Below are positions 1-9,465 of a stretch of DNA of 64,000 bases, piece by piece. Origin of the DNA: Leptothrix sp. (in: b-proteobacteria) (lineage in GTDB: Bacteria; Pseudomonadota; Gammaproteobacteria; Burkholderiales; Burkholderiaceae_C); assembly GCA_013822685.1 (NCBI GenBank), contig PNKV01000019.1, forward strand, positions 24,716 to 88,715. Reading direction: 5' to 3'. How positions within the stretch are numbered: the first letter of the stretch is position 1; each line of letters begins with the position of its first letter. A program made the position numbers and the translations under genes. A model generated the notes under the pieces. The model was not told where the DNA came from, ran no database searches, and saw only the letters and a list, made by a program, of their open reading frames with translations.

Positions 1-135
1 AGACAAGCCAATCGCAATCGCCTGCTTCCGGCTGGTCACCTTTTTGCCCGACGTGCCGCTTTTCAGCTTGCCAGCTTTGAGTTCGTGCATGGCCTTGCCG
101 ACCTTTTCAGATGCTTTTTCACCGTACCTTGCCAT
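1..135 (-). CDS. DUF6496 family small basic protein (partial)
   Basis: The gene starts at 135 on the minus strand and runs off the window edge, so the C-terminus is missing. The visible 45 residues begin MARYGEKASEKVGKAMHELK and continue with a lysine/serine/glycine-rich stretch ending in KQAIAIGL. This matches the small basic DUF6496 family seen in many proteobacteria, whose function is unknown. An AAGGAG ribosome binding site lies just upstream of the ATG and fixes the start. The gene sits downstream of serA in the same direction with about 70 bases between them. The family name comes from the typical motif order and is moderately certain. Confidence 0.72.
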   Translation of the reverse strand, partial: MARYGEKASEKVGKAMHELKAGKLKSGTSGKKVTSRKQAIAIGLS

Positions 136-207
136 GATCTTCTCCTTGGATGGAAGTGGACACACGCAAAGTTCGGCAATCAGCATGCCGGCCCAGGGTT
201 TGCTGAA

Positions 208-1437
<1,230 letters not shown>

Positions 1438-1507
1438 GCCTGAATCCTTCATGTGGTGAGTGTTGATCGGCCAGACGCTACCATGATGAGGATTTTCCAC
1501 TGAAAGA

Positions 1508-2914
1508 ATGGTCATGCCGACAGCACCCGACGACATCCTTGCCCGGCTCCATGGCATCGTGGGCGAAAGCCATGTGAAGACCGACCCGGACAGCCTCAAA
1601 CACTGGGGCTGTGACTGGACGAAGGTGAGCACCCCGGCCCCTTCGGCCATCGTGTTTCCGTCGAGCATTGAAGAGGTTCAGGCCATCGTTCGCCTGGCCA
1701 ACGAGTTGCAGGTGGCCCTGGTGCCATCGGGCGGGCGCACGGGTTTGTCGGCGGCGGCCGTTGCCGCGCAGGGCGAAGTGGTGGTCAGCTTTGACCGCAT
1801 GAACCGCGTCATCGAATTCATGCCGGAAGACCGCCTGGTGCGGCTTCAGGCCGGTGTGGTCACCGCGCAGTTGCAGGCCTTTGCCGAAGAGCGAGGGCTG
1901 TACTACCCCGTGGACTTTGCCAGCGCCGGTTCGTCACAGCTGGGCGGCAACATCGGCACCAACGCCGGGGGCATCAAGGTCATCAAATACGGCATGACGC
2001 GCAACTGGGTGCTGGGCCTGAAAGTGGTCACGGGCAAGGGCGATGTGCTTGATCTGAACAAGGGGATGGTGAAGAACGCCACCGGCTACGACTTGCGCCA
2101 GTTGTTCATCGGTGCGGAAGGCACGCTGGGCTTCGTGGTCGAGGCCATGATGAAGCTGGACCGCGCGCCGCGCGATTTGCGCGTGATGGTGCTGGGCACG
2201 CCTGACTTTGCCTCGGTGATGAAAGTGCTGGCGGCGTTTCAAAAGCAGTTGGACCTGACGGCTTTCGAGTTTTTCTCAGAGCTGTCGACGCAGCTCGTGA
2301 CCCAGCACCAGGGCGTGCCCCGGCCATTCGAGGCCGCCACACCGTTCTACGCCTTGCTGGAGTTCGAAGCATCCAGCGAGAAGGTGGTGGACGAGGCCAT
2401 GGCCTTGTTTGAATCGTGCGTCGAGCAGGGCTGGGTGGTCGATGGCGTGATGAGCCAGAACCAGTCGCAGGCCAAATCATTGTGGCGTTTGCGTGAAGGC
2501 ATCTCCGAGACCATCTCGCACTACACGCCTTATAAAAACGACTTGTCGGTGTTGATCCAGCACGTGCCGGCCTTCATCGCCGAAATCGATGGCATCGTGG
2601 CCGAGCGTTACCCGGATTTCCGCGTCGTCTGGTTCGGCCACATTGGCGATGGCAATGTGCACCTGAATATCCTGAAGCCGGACGACATGGCCAAAGATGA
2701 TTTCTTTGCCAAGTGCGCCACCGTGAATACGCAGATCTTCGAAGCGGTGGCTCGGTATGACGGATCGGTGTCGGCCGAGCATGGCGTGGGCTTGACCAAG
2801 AAGCCCTACCTGGGCTACAGCCGATCGCCGGAAGAGCTGGCCTACATGAAGGCCGTCAAGCTGGTGTTCGACCCCAACAACGTGATGAACCCCGGCAAGG
2901 TGTTTGACCTGTGA
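1508..2914 (+). CDS. FAD-linked oxidase, D-2-hydroxyglutarate/D-lactate dehydrogenase type
   Basis: A 468-residue flavoprotein with a PCMH-type FAD-binding N-terminal half (PSGGRTGLS, NAGGIKVIKYGMTRN, GAEGTLGFV) and a C-terminal FAD-oxidase cap with the metal-binding GHIGDGNVHLNI and SAEHGVGL motifs. The family oxidises D-2-hydroxy acids (D-lactate, glycolate or D-2-hydroxyglutarate) and passes electrons to an electron transfer flavoprotein or the quinone pool. Divergent placement 70 bases from serA favours a D-2-hydroxyglutarate dehydrogenase role, since SerA can reduce 2-oxoglutarate to D-2-hydroxyglutarate and needs its removal. ATG 1508 and in-frame ATG 1514 are both possible; GAAAGA is better spaced for 1514. 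Substrate is inferred, not shown. Confidence 0.88.
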   Translation: MVMPTAPDDILARLHGIVGESHVKTDPDSLKHWGCDWTKVSTPAPSAIVFPSSIEEVQAIVRLANELQVALVPSGGRTGLSAAAVAAQGEVVVSFDRMNRVIEFMPEDRLVRLQAGVVTAQLQAFAEERGLYYPVDFASAGSSQLGGNIGTNAGGIKVIKYGMTRNWVLGLKVVTGKGDVLDLNKGMVKNATGYDLRQLFIGAEGTLGFVVEAMMKLDRAPRDLRVMVLGTPDFASVMKVLAAFQKQLDLTAFEFFSELSTQLVTQHQGVPRPFEAATPFYALLEFEASSEKVVDEAMALFESCVEQGWVVDGVMSQNQSQAKSLWRLREGISETISHYTPYKNDLSVLIQHVPAFIAEIDGIVAERYPDFRVVWFGHIGDGNVHLNILKPDDMAKDDFFAKCATVNTQIFEAVARYDGSVSAEHGVGLTKKPYLGYSRSPEELAYMKAVKLVFDPNNVMNPGKVFDL

Positions 2915-2927
2915 CGGGGTGGTTGCC

Positions 2928-3569
2928 TCAGCGGTTGGGTTGCGGTGTGAGCCGCAGGTAAGGCGTCACGGCTTTGTAGCCCTTGGGGAACTTCTGCTTG
3001 ATGAGTTCAGGGTCTTGCAGCGAAGGCACGATCACCACGTCATCACCATCCTTCCAGTTGCCTGGCGTGGCCACGCTGTGGTACTCGGTGAGCTGCAGCG
3101 AGTCGATGACCCGCAGGATTTCGTCAAAGTTGCGGCCGGTGCTGGCGGGGTAGGTGATGATCAACCGGACCTTCTTGGCCGGGTCGATCACGAACAGCGA
3201 GCGCACGGTCAAGGTGCTGTTGGCATTGGGGTGGATCAGGTCGTACAGCTCAGAGACCTTGCGGTCGGCGTCGGCGATGATGGGGAAATCCACCACCGTG
3301 TTCTGCGTGCTGTTGATGTCACCAATCCAGCGTTGGTGCGACTCAACCGGGTCCACCGACAAGGCGATGACCTTGACGTTGCGCTTGGCGAATTCGTCCT
3401 TGAGCTTGGCGGTCAGGCCCAACTCCGTGGTGCACACGGGCGTGAAGTCGGCCGGGTGTGAAAACAGAACGCCCCAGCTGTCGCCCAGCCATTGGTGAAA
3501 CCGGATGGGTCCTTCGGACGAGTCTTGTTCAAAATCAGGGGCGGTGTCGCCCAGGCGCAAGCTTGGCAT
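2928..3569 (-). CDS. 1-Cys peroxiredoxin (Prx6 family)
   Basis: A 213-residue thiol peroxidase that reduces hydrogen peroxide and organic hydroperoxides. The peroxidatic cysteine lies in PADFTPVCTTELG near residue 47, preceded by the usual FSHPADF. The long C-terminal extension (after residue 160, with PGNWKDGDDVVIVPS) is characteristic of the Prx6/1-Cys group rather than AhpC, and no AhpF partner is adjacent. AAGGA lies six bases before ATG 3569. The gene is convergent with the flavoprotein gene, with 13 bases between stop codons, and is followed upstream by a hydrolase gene in the same direction. Confidence 0.93.
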   Translation of the reverse strand: MPSLRLGDTAPDFEQDSSEGPIRFHQWLGDSWGVLFSHPADFTPVCTTELGLTAKLKDEFAKRNVKVIALSVDPVESHQRWIGDINSTQNTVVDFPIIADADRKVSELYDLIHPNANSTLTVRSLFVIDPAKKVRLIITYPASTGRNFDEILRVIDSLQLTEYHSVATPGNWKDGDDVVIVPSLQDPELIKQKFPKGYKAVTPYLRLTPQPNR

Positions 3570-3594
3570 GGTGAGGTCCTTTCAGTGGGTGAGG

Positions 3595-4263
3595 TCAGAT
3601 CGCGTAAGTCAGTTCCATGGGATGCACGCGCTCGATGCGCCGCTGGCGCTGCTGGTCGCGGATCATCTGGTCGACATGGAAGCGGGCCAATGGCCAGGGC
3701 CCAAAGCCCGATTCGGTGTTGATGTGGCCCACGGGGCCCAGGTTCAAAAAGCGTGCGCTCCAGTGCTCGGCCCATTGCCGGGCGCTGTCCAAGGGCATCC
3801 AAGGATCATTTTCACTGCCGATCACGGTGGCCGGCAAGCCCAACCCCGGCGTTGACAGGGCATCGACCACGCCAAACTTGACCGGGTCAGCCGGCGCCAC
3901 CAGCAAGGCCGATCGGATGCCGCCCCCGGAGGGGGACAAGGTGGGGTTCAGGTCGCGCAGATAGCGCGCCAGTGCCAGGCAACCAAAGCTGTGGGCCACG
4001 GCCACCCAGGTGGTGGAAGCCGGCGCGCTTTCTATCGTGCGGCCAATCTGCGCGGCCCAGGCATCCAGGTCGGGGTGATCCCAATCCTGCTGCTTGACGC
4101 GGACTGCGCCCCGGTACTGGCTTTGCAGCCAGGTTTGCCAATGGGTGCGCCCGCTGTCGCGCAAACCGGGGATGACCAGCACGCGCACTTGCGAGCCGGC
4201 GTAGCGGCGTGAGGCATGTTGAACCGCACTGTTTTTCAATTCCTGGAGGCCATTCAAGCTCAT
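3595..4263 (-). CDS. RBBP9/YdeN-type alpha/beta hydrolase
   Basis: A 222-residue protein with the compact alpha/beta-hydrolase layout of the serine hydrolase RBBP9/YdeN family. It has an early VLVIPGLRDSGRTHWQ strand-turn, a WVAVAHSFGCLALARYL nucleophile elbow (AHSFG, Ser near residue 99), a conserved ENDPWMPLDSARQWA loop with the acidic residue, and a C-terminal GPVGHINTESGFGPWP with the catalytic His. The natural substrate is unknown. ATG 4263 is preferred over the upstream TTG because AGGA lies seven bases before it. The gene lies 25 bases upstream of the peroxiredoxin gene on the same strand, so the two may be co-transcribed. Confidence 0.85.
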   Translation of the reverse strand: MSLNGLQELKNSAVQHASRRYAGSQVRVLVIPGLRDSGRTHWQTWLQSQYRGAVRVKQQDWDHPDLDAWAAQIGRTIESAPASTTWVAVAHSFGCLALARYLRDLNPTLSPSGGGIRSALLVAPADPVKFGVVDALSTPGLGLPATVIGSENDPWMPLDSARQWAEHWSARFLNLGPVGHINTESGFGPWPLARFHVDQMIRDQQRQRRIERVHPMELTYAI

Positions 4264-4333
4264 GGGCAAATCCTGCGCAATGACGCGATGGGTGAAACAT
4301 TAAGGAACGAACACCCGGCTGTGAAGCGACCTT

Positions 4334-4360
4334 TGCGCATGCCCCTGATGGCAATGCGCA
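4334..4360. promoter_or_regulatory. Inverted repeat in divergent promoter region
   Basis: TGCGCAT (4334-4340) and ATGCGCA (4354-4360) form a 7-bp inverted repeat with a 13-base spacer; GCC and GGC extend the arms past a one-base bulge. It lies in the 161-base gap between the hydrolase and the divergent Xre-cupin gene, about 65 bases before the latter's start. Such a position would suit an operator for the neighbouring regulator, but nothing in the sequence proves binding. Confidence 0.3.
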
Positions 4361-4424
4361 TAACGAGGATGCACATGTCAAAAGCGTCGTTCCCTTGCGG
4401 GCGCCTGCGGCCTATCTTCCCTGC

Positions 4425-5060
4425 ATGAATTTCGCAGTTGGATTGGAATTACAGCGTCCCGCCGTGAGCGATGGCGCCGTGTCGACCCTGGTTGGCCACA
4501 ATCTGCGGCGCTTGCGCAAGCAACACCGCTGGTCGCTGGAAGAGTTGGCCTTGTACAGCGGCGTGTCCCGCGCCATGCTGGGTCAGATCGAGCAGGGTAA
4601 GAGCGTGCCCAGCATCCGAACCCTGTGGCAGGCGGCCCAGGCGCTGGGTGTGTCGGTGTCGTGGTTTCTGGAGTCTCAGCACGACGCCAGCGTCCTGCTG
4701 ATCAAGCCCGCCAAAGACCAGGCCACGGCCTTGGGCCCGGGCGACGGCGAGCTGCGCGCTTTGCACATGCCCACGGAAGGGCACCGTGACGAGTTCTATG
4801 AACTGCGTTTGGCGCCCGGGGCCCGCCTTAGCCTGACCACGCCGGCCAAGTCCCGCCGGATCAACGTGGCTTTGTCCGAAGGTACCTTGGAGGTGCTGGT
4901 TGACGAGGTCTCATACCAATTGGGCCTGCGCGACGCCCTTCAGTTTGAAGGCACCGACGGGCTGACCTGGCGCAACAACGGGCTGATCGAGGCCAAGGCC
5001 TTCGTGGTGATCAAGCCCGTGTTGCACCTAACTCAGAGCGCCGTGCTGGCCAGCGCCTGA
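4425..5060 (+). CDS. Xre-family regulator with cupin domain
   Basis: A 211-residue transcription regulator: an N-terminal helix-turn-helix (about residues 25-80; NLRRLRKQHRWSLEELA, SRAMLGQIEQGKSVPS) joined to a C-terminal cupin barrel (about residues 120-200) that normally senses a small ligand. The architecture is common to regulators of amino-acid and sulfur metabolism. ATG 4425 is used; a TTG at 4395 would add ten residues with no better ribosome site. The last 28 bases overlap the end of metY on the other strand, so the two genes are tightly convergent. The ligand and targets cannot be read from the sequence. Confidence 0.85.
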   Translation: MNFAVGLELQRPAVSDGAVSTLVGHNLRRLRKQHRWSLEELALYSGVSRAMLGQIEQGKSVPSIRTLWQAAQALGVSVSWFLESQHDASVLLIKPAKDQATALGPGDGELRALHMPTEGHRDEFYELRLAPGARLSLTTPAKSRRINVALSEGTLEVLVDEVSYQLGLRDALQFEGTDGLTWRNNGLIEAKAFVVIKPVLHLTQSAVLASA

Positions 5061-6328
5061 TCCAGGTCGGCCAGCAGGTCATCGATGTGCTCGATGCCCA
5101 CCGACAGGCGCACCGTGTCTTCTGTGACGCCAGCCTTGGTCAGCTCTTCAGGCGACAACTGGCGGTGGGTGGTCGAGGCAGGGTGGGTGGCCAGCGAGCG
5201 CACATCCCCGATGTTGACCAGGCGCGTGAACAACTTCAGCCCATCGAGGAAACGCGCACCGCCTTCGCGGCCACCTTCAATGCCAAACGTCAGCAGGCCC
5301 GATGCCTGGCCTGAGAGGTATTTCTTGACCAGCGCGTGGTCGGGGTGGTTTTCCAGCCCGGCATAGTTGACCCATTTGACGCGAGGGTGGCTGCTCAAGT
5401 ATTGCGCAACCTTCAGCGCATTGCTGCTGATGCGGTCCATGCGCAAGGCCAGTGTCTCGATGCCCTGCAGGATCAGGAAACTGTTGAACGGCGAGATGGC
5501 CGCGCCCGTGTTGCGCAGCGGGACCACGCGCGCCCGGCCAATGTAGGCGGCAGGGCCCAGGGCCTCGGTGTAGACCACGCCGTGGTAGCTCACGTCCGGT
5601 TCGTTCAGGCGCTTGAAGCGCTCCTTGTGCTTGGCCCAAGGAAACTTGCCCGAATCGACAATTGCGCCGCCAAGGCTGTTGCCATGGCCGCCCAGGTACT
5701 TGGTCAGCGATTGCACGACGATGTCGGCGCCATGCTCTATCGGGCGGCAAAGGTAAGGCGAGGGCACCGTGTTGTCCACGATCAGCGGGATGCCGTGGCG
5801 GTGCGCGATCTCGGCCACCTTGGCGATGTCCGTGATGGTGCCCGAGGGGTTGCCCAGTGATTCGACAAAGATGGCCTTGGTGCGGTCGTCGATCAGGGGC
5901 TCGAAACTGTCGGGATTTCGGTGGTCGGCAAACCGGGTGGTGATGCCAAACTGGGGCAAGGTGTGCGCCAGCAGGTTGTAGGTGCCGCCATACAGCGCCG
6001 TGCTGGACACGATGTTGTCGCCCGCCTCGGCAATGGTCTGGATGGCGTAGGTCACGGCGGCCTGGCCCGAAGCCACCGCCAGCGCGCCAATCCCGCCCTC
6101 CAGTGCGGCGATGCGCTGCTCCAGCACATCCTGCGTGGGGTTCATGATCCGCGTGTAGATGTTGCCCGGCACCTTCAGGTCAAACAGGTCCGCGCCATGC
6201 TGGGCGCTGTCAAACGCATAAGCTACCGTTTGGTAAATCGGCACGGCCACCGCCTTCGTGGTCGGGTCTGGAGAATAGCCCGCGTGCACGGACCTCGTTT
6301 CGAACTTCCAGTCGGGATTGGTGGCCAT
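5033..6328 (-). CDS. metY: O-acetylhomoserine sulfhydrylase
   Basis: A 431-residue pyridoxal-phosphate enzyme of the Cys/Met metabolism family that makes homocysteine (or methionine) from O-acetylhomoserine and sulfide (or methanethiol). Diagnostic segments are [16 protein letters not shown] at the start, [20 protein letters not shown], the [11 protein letters not shown] loop, the PLP-lysine motif [12 protein letters not shown] (Lys near residue 209), and the C-terminal [19 protein letters not shown]. Length and the [14 protein letters not shown] signature fit MetY better than the shorter MetB/MetZ enzymes. AAGGAG lies close before ATG 6328. A molbindin gene ends 23 bases upstream on the same strand. 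Confidence 0.94.
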   Translation of the reverse strand: MATNPDWKFETRSVHAGYSPDPTTKAVAVPIYQTVAYAFDSAQHGADLFDLKVPGNIYTRIMNPTQDVLEQRIAALEGGIGALAVASGQAAVTYAIQTIAEAGDNIVSSTALYGGTYNLLAHTLPQFGITTRFADHRNPDSFEPLIDDRTKAIFVESLGNPSGTITDIAKVAEIAHRHGIPLIVDNTVPSPYLCRPIEHGADIVVQSLTKYLGGHGNSLGGAIVDSGKFPWAKHKERFKRLNEPDVSYHGVVYTEALGPAAYIGRARVVPLRNTGAAISPFNSFLILQGIETLALRMDRISSNALKVAQYLSSHPRVKWVNYAGLENHPDHALVKKYLSGQASGLLTFGIEGGREGGARFLDGLKLFTRLVNIGDVRSLATHPASTTHRQLSPEELTKAGVTEDTVRLSVGIEHIDDLLADLDQALASTAL

Positions 6329-6351
6329 GTCGCTCCTTGGTGATTGAGGAT

Positions 6352-6570
6352 TCAGAGTGCTGCGATGGAAACTTCGGTCGATTTGACCAAAGCAATGACT
6401 TCCTTGCCAACGACCAGGCCCAACTCCTTGACCGAGCGGGTGGTGATGACCGAGGTGACGATCAAACCCGAGGGGGTTTCGACGTCGATTTCAGAGACAA
6501 CGGGTCCGTCAACGATTTCTTTGACTTTGCCGCGGAACTGGTTGCGAACATTGATGGCGGTGATGGTCAT
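6352..6570 (-). CDS. Molbindin (Mop/TOBE domain protein)
   Basis: A 72-residue single Mop domain that binds molybdate or similar oxyanions in the cytoplasm. The start MTITAINVRNQFRGKV and the IDVETPSGLIVTSVITTRSV, LVVGKEVIALVKSTEVSIA pattern are typical of the family. The frame is open to 6669, but ATG 6570 gives the standard Mop length and N-terminus. The gene precedes metY with only 23 bases between them. No molybdate transporter or molybdoenzyme lies in the window, so its partners are unknown. Confidence 0.88.
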   Translation of the reverse strand: MTITAINVRNQFRGKVKEIVDGPVVSEIDVETPSGLIVTSVITTRSVKELGLVVGKEVIALVKSTEVSIAAL

Positions 6571-6719
6571 GGGAGTCGATTCAAAAGTCAATGATGAAGC
6601 TTGCACCTTAGGGGAGTGCCCTGGCCTTGAGAAGCGATGAGTTGGCATGCCGGTGTGCAAAAAAATCATATGGACTGCTTAATAATCGGGTGAGCCTTAC
6701 CCTTTACCAGAGCCTGACC

Positions 6720-7346
6720 ATGAGCCACTTTTCTGACGACATCTACACCGAGCCCTCCACCGTCGATGTCGACACGCTGGCCAACCTGGGGCCGTTGCGT
6801 GGCATGGCGGGCATCTGGCAGGGCACGCGCGGCCTGGACATCAAGCCCAAGGCCGACGGCCCCCGCAAGCAGGCCTACGTGGAGCGCATGGAGCTGCAGC
6901 CCATCGATCCGGTCACCAATGGCCCGCAGCTGCTATACGGGCTGCGCTATCTGGTGCTGATCACCAAGCCTGACCAGGTCAAGACCTACCACGAGCAAGT
7001 GGGCTATTGGCTGTGGGAGCCGGCCACCGAAACCGTGACGCACACGCTGACCATTCCCCGTGCGCAAACGGTGATGGTGTCTGGCCAGGTCAAGGCCGAT
7101 GCCACCAGCTTCGAGCTGGTGACGACCGACGGCGTGGGCATCTGCTCCAGCGCCTTCATTGATTACGCCTTCAAGACGGTGGAGTTCCGCATCAAGGTGC
7201 AGTTCAACGCGGACGGCACCTGGACGTATGACGAAGACACCGTGATGATGATCAAGGGCCGAACCGAGCCCTTCCACCACGTGGACACCAACCACTTGAG
7301 CCAGATTGGCGAGCCAACGCCCAATCCTTTGGCCCGAGGCCGCTGA
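6720..7346 (+). CDS. Nitrobindin/FABP-like beta-barrel protein
   Basis: A 208-residue protein of the nitrobindin-like beta-barrel group (THAP4/DUF1794 heme-binding fold, annotated as FABP family). The N-terminal LGPLRGMAGIWQGTRGLD matches the family's conserved GxWxG element. YHEQVGYWLWEPATETVTHTLTIPRAQTVMV and the C-terminal TEPFHHVDTNHLSQIG (possible heme-ligand His) also fit. Members bind heme or small hydrophobic ligands; here the ligand is unproven. ATG 6720 is chosen over the open upstream frame because it lies beyond the promoter gap shared with the molbindin gene. The next gene starts six bases after the stop, so the two are likely co-transcribed. Confidence 0.75.
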   Translation: MSHFSDDIYTEPSTVDVDTLANLGPLRGMAGIWQGTRGLDIKPKADGPRKQAYVERMELQPIDPVTNGPQLLYGLRYLVLITKPDQVKTYHEQVGYWLWEPATETVTHTLTIPRAQTVMVSGQVKADATSFELVTTDGVGICSSAFIDYAFKTVEFRIKVQFNADGTWTYDEDTVMMIKGRTEPFHHVDTNHLSQIGEPTPNPLARGR

Positions 7347-7352
7347 GGCAGC

Positions 7353-8114
7353 GTGGTTTCTTCATCCGCGCCCGCTCTTCGTTTTGACCGCCTGGATGCC
7401 TTGCGCGGCTTTGCGCTGGTGTGGATGGCGGTGTTCCATTTCTGCTTTGACCTGAGCCACCAGGGGCTGCTGGCCGCCAACTTCTACGAAGACCCGTTCT
7501 GGACCATGCAGCGCACCTGCATCCTCTCCTTGTTTCTGCTGTGCGCGGGCGCAGGGCAAGCCGTGGCCACCAACCAGGGCCAGTCCTGGCCACGCTTTTG
7601 GCGCCGCTGGGCGCAGGTGGCGGGTTGCGCGGCGCTGGTGTCCTTGGGCAGCTGGTTCATGTTCCCCAACAGCTTCATCTACTTTGGCGTGCTGCATGGC
7701 ATGGCCGTGATGCTGATCGTGGCCCGTGTGAGCGCGCCTTTGAAGTCGTGGCTTTGGCCGCTGGGGGCCATCGCCGTGGCCTTGCCCTGGTTCATCCAGC
7801 ATCCGTTTTTTGACTCACGTGCCACCAATTGGGTGGGCTTGGTCACCTACAAGCCCATCACCGAAGACTATGTGCCGGTGCTGCCCTGGCTGGGCGTGAT
7901 GTGGTGGGGCATGGCGGCCACGCAATGGCTGTTGGCCCGGCATCCGCATGGCATGGCTTCTGGCGCCAACGGGCCCGGCACGGGTGACAATTCAGGTTTG
8001 GCCGCGAAGGTTCGTGCCGCTTTGGCGGCCTTGGGCCGTTGGAGCCTGACTTTTTACATGCTGCACCAGCCCGTGCTGATCGGTGCTTTGAACGCCTGGA
8101 TTTTTTTGAAGTGA
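7353..8114 (+). CDS. DUF1624/HGSNAT-like membrane acyltransferase
   Basis: A 253-residue membrane protein with about seven hydrophobic segments. The N-terminal [25 protein letters not shown] carries the Asp-Arg-Gly and His pattern of the heparan-alpha-glucosaminide acetyltransferase catalytic domain (DUF1624) found in bacterial homologues. Later segments include [16 protein letters not shown] and a C-terminal [15 protein letters not shown], also typical. Bacterial substrates are unknown. The GTG start at 7353 is preceded by GAGG and lies six bases after the previous stop. rpiA begins seven bases after this stop, suggesting one transcription unit from 6720 to 8793. Confidence 0.8.
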   Translation: MVSSSAPALRFDRLDALRGFALVWMAVFHFCFDLSHQGLLAANFYEDPFWTMQRTCILSLFLLCAGAGQAVATNQGQSWPRFWRRWAQVAGCAALVSLGSWFMFPNSFIYFGVLHGMAVMLIVARVSAPLKSWLWPLGAIAVALPWFIQHPFFDSRATNWVGLVTYKPITEDYVPVLPWLGVMWWGMAATQWLLARHPHGMASGANGPGTGDNSGLAAKVRAALAALGRWSLTFYMLHQPVLIGALNAWIFLK

Positions 8115-8121
8115 CGACACC

Positions 8122-8793
8122 ATGACCCAAGACGAAATGAAAACCCTGGTGGGCCAAGCGGCCCTGGACTACGTGACCGCGGGCAGCGTGGTGGGCGTGG
8201 GCACGGGATCGACCGTGGACAAGTTCATCGACGCCCTGGGCGCCGCGCTCAAGACGGATCCCCAAAGGGTCGCGGGCGCCGTCTCCAGTTCCGTGCGCAG
8301 CACCGAACGGTTGCTGGCCTTGGGCGTCAAGGTGTTGCCGGCCGAGGCGGTGAGCGGCTTGGCCGTGTACATCGACGGCGCGGACGAAATCAACCACCAG
8401 GGGGACATGATCAAGGGCGGTGGCGCCGCCTTGACCCGCGAAAAGATTGTGGCCGACCTGGCCGAGCGTTTCGTGTGCATCGCCGACGAAACCAAGCTGG
8501 TGGACACCTTGGGGCGCTTCCCGCTGCCGGTGGAGGTGATCCCCATGGCGTCGGCCCAGGTCATCCGCCGCTTCGCGGCCATGGGCGCGCAGGCCAAGGT
8601 GCGTGAAGGCGTGACCACCGACAACGGCAACGTGATCGTCGACGTGACCGGCCTGAGCATCGTCAACCCCGCCCAGATGGAATCAGAGGTGAACCAGTGG
8701 CCAGGGGTGGTGACTGTGGGCATCTTTGCCCGCAACCACGCGTCGGTGTGCCTGTTGGGCACGCCAAACGGCGTCAGAACCCTGACTTTTTAA
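8122..8793 (+). CDS. rpiA: Ribose-5-phosphate isomerase A
   Basis: Interconverts ribose-5-phosphate and ribulose-5-phosphate in the pentose phosphate pathway; cytosolic. The 223-residue product shows every RpiA signature: [16 protein letters not shown] (phosphate binding), [26 protein letters not shown] (catalytic Asp and Glu region), [19 protein letters not shown] and the C-terminal [16 protein letters not shown]. The length equals the family norm. The gene follows the membrane acyltransferase-like gene closely and converges on the glutaredoxin-like gene, with 21 bases between the stops. Confidence 0.96.
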   Translation: MTQDEMKTLVGQAALDYVTAGSVVGVGTGSTVDKFIDALGAALKTDPQRVAGAVSSSVRSTERLLALGVKVLPAEAVSGLAVYIDGADEINHQGDMIKGGGAALTREKIVADLAERFVCIADETKLVDTLGRFPLPVEVIPMASAQVIRRFAAMGAQAKVREGVTTDNGNVIVDVTGLSIVNPAQMESEVNQWPGVVTVGIFARNHASVCLLGTPNGVRTLTF

Positions 8794-8814
8794 GCCCCGG
8801 GCCGTGCTGGTTTC

Positions 8815-9447
8815 TCAGAACTTGAAGCCAGGTGGCGGAGGCGGCGTGGGGTTGGGCGCGGGGCTGACGTTGGTAGGCGTGTCCGTCTGCAGACGCAGTG
8901 GCTCGGGCACGGGCGCGCGCACTTCGGGCGGCACCAGCGGTGTGGCCGCGGGCTGTTTGTAACTGGTGGGCAGCGCCGATTTGGCCGGGTAGCCCGCCGC
9001 GTCCAGGTAGCCGCTCCAGTCGGCCTGGGTGAAGCCCACCAACTGCTTGCTGCCCACTTTCAACACGGGCAGCTGCTGAACGCCTTCCTGTTTTTGCAGA
9101 GACAGGATGTCTTCAGAGGTTTCCACCGTTTTCTCGGTGTAGGGGATGCCCCGTCCCTGCAGCATCTGACGCGCGCTGTCGCAGGGCGGGCACTTGGACG
9201 ACGAATAGAACGTGACCGGGTATTGGCTGGCCACGCGCTGCAATTCAAACGGCAGCCCGGTGGCCTGGACGACCGTGCCATTGGTTTTGATCGTGGCGGC
9301 GGGCCGATCGACCGGTGGACGGTCGGTGTAGGTGACGCGGCCATCCGGGGCCACGACCTTGTAAAGCGCCCAGGCCGGGCCAGCGCTGAGCAAAGTCAGG
9401 CCCACCAGCGAGGCCAGCAAGGACGGGGACTGCACGTAACGACTCAT
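8815..9447 (-). CDS. DUF4124 and glutaredoxin domain envelope protein
   Basis: A 210-residue protein with an N-terminal hydrophobic signal (about residues 9-27, SLLASLVGLTLLSAGPAWA) that should send it to the periplasm. A DUF4124 segment follows (YKVVAPDGRVTYTDRPP), then a glutaredoxin/thioredoxin-like fold (VTFYSSSKCPPCDSARQML) with a CPPC redox motif near residues 85-88, and a proline-rich C-terminal tail. The combination suggests a periplasmic thiol redox protein; its partner is unknown. AAAGGTAG precedes the ATG. prlC ends upstream only 18 bases away on the same strand. Confidence 0.83.
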   Translation of the reverse strand: MSRYVQSPSLLASLVGLTLLSAGPAWALYKVVAPDGRVTYTDRPPVDRPAATIKTNGTVVQATGLPFELQRVASQYPVTFYSSSKCPPCDSARQMLQGRGIPYTEKTVETSEDILSLQKQEGVQQLPVLKVGSKQLVGFTQADWSGYLDAAGYPAKSALPTSYKQPAATPLVPPEVRAPVPEPLRLQTDTPTNVSPAPNPTPPPPPGFKF

Positions 9448-9465
9448 GTGGTTCTACCTTTGAAT

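Noticed and set aside
1438..1668. N-terminal extension of serA by 77 codons
   Set aside because: It would overlap the divergent flavoprotein gene and exceeds the SerA norm. ATG 1437 has a well-placed AAGGA.
6329..6719. SAM riboswitch or other methionine control element upstream of metY
   Set aside because: metY is preceded by only 23 bases before the molbindin gene, and the 149-base gap beyond shows no structure I can match to a SAM riboswitch.
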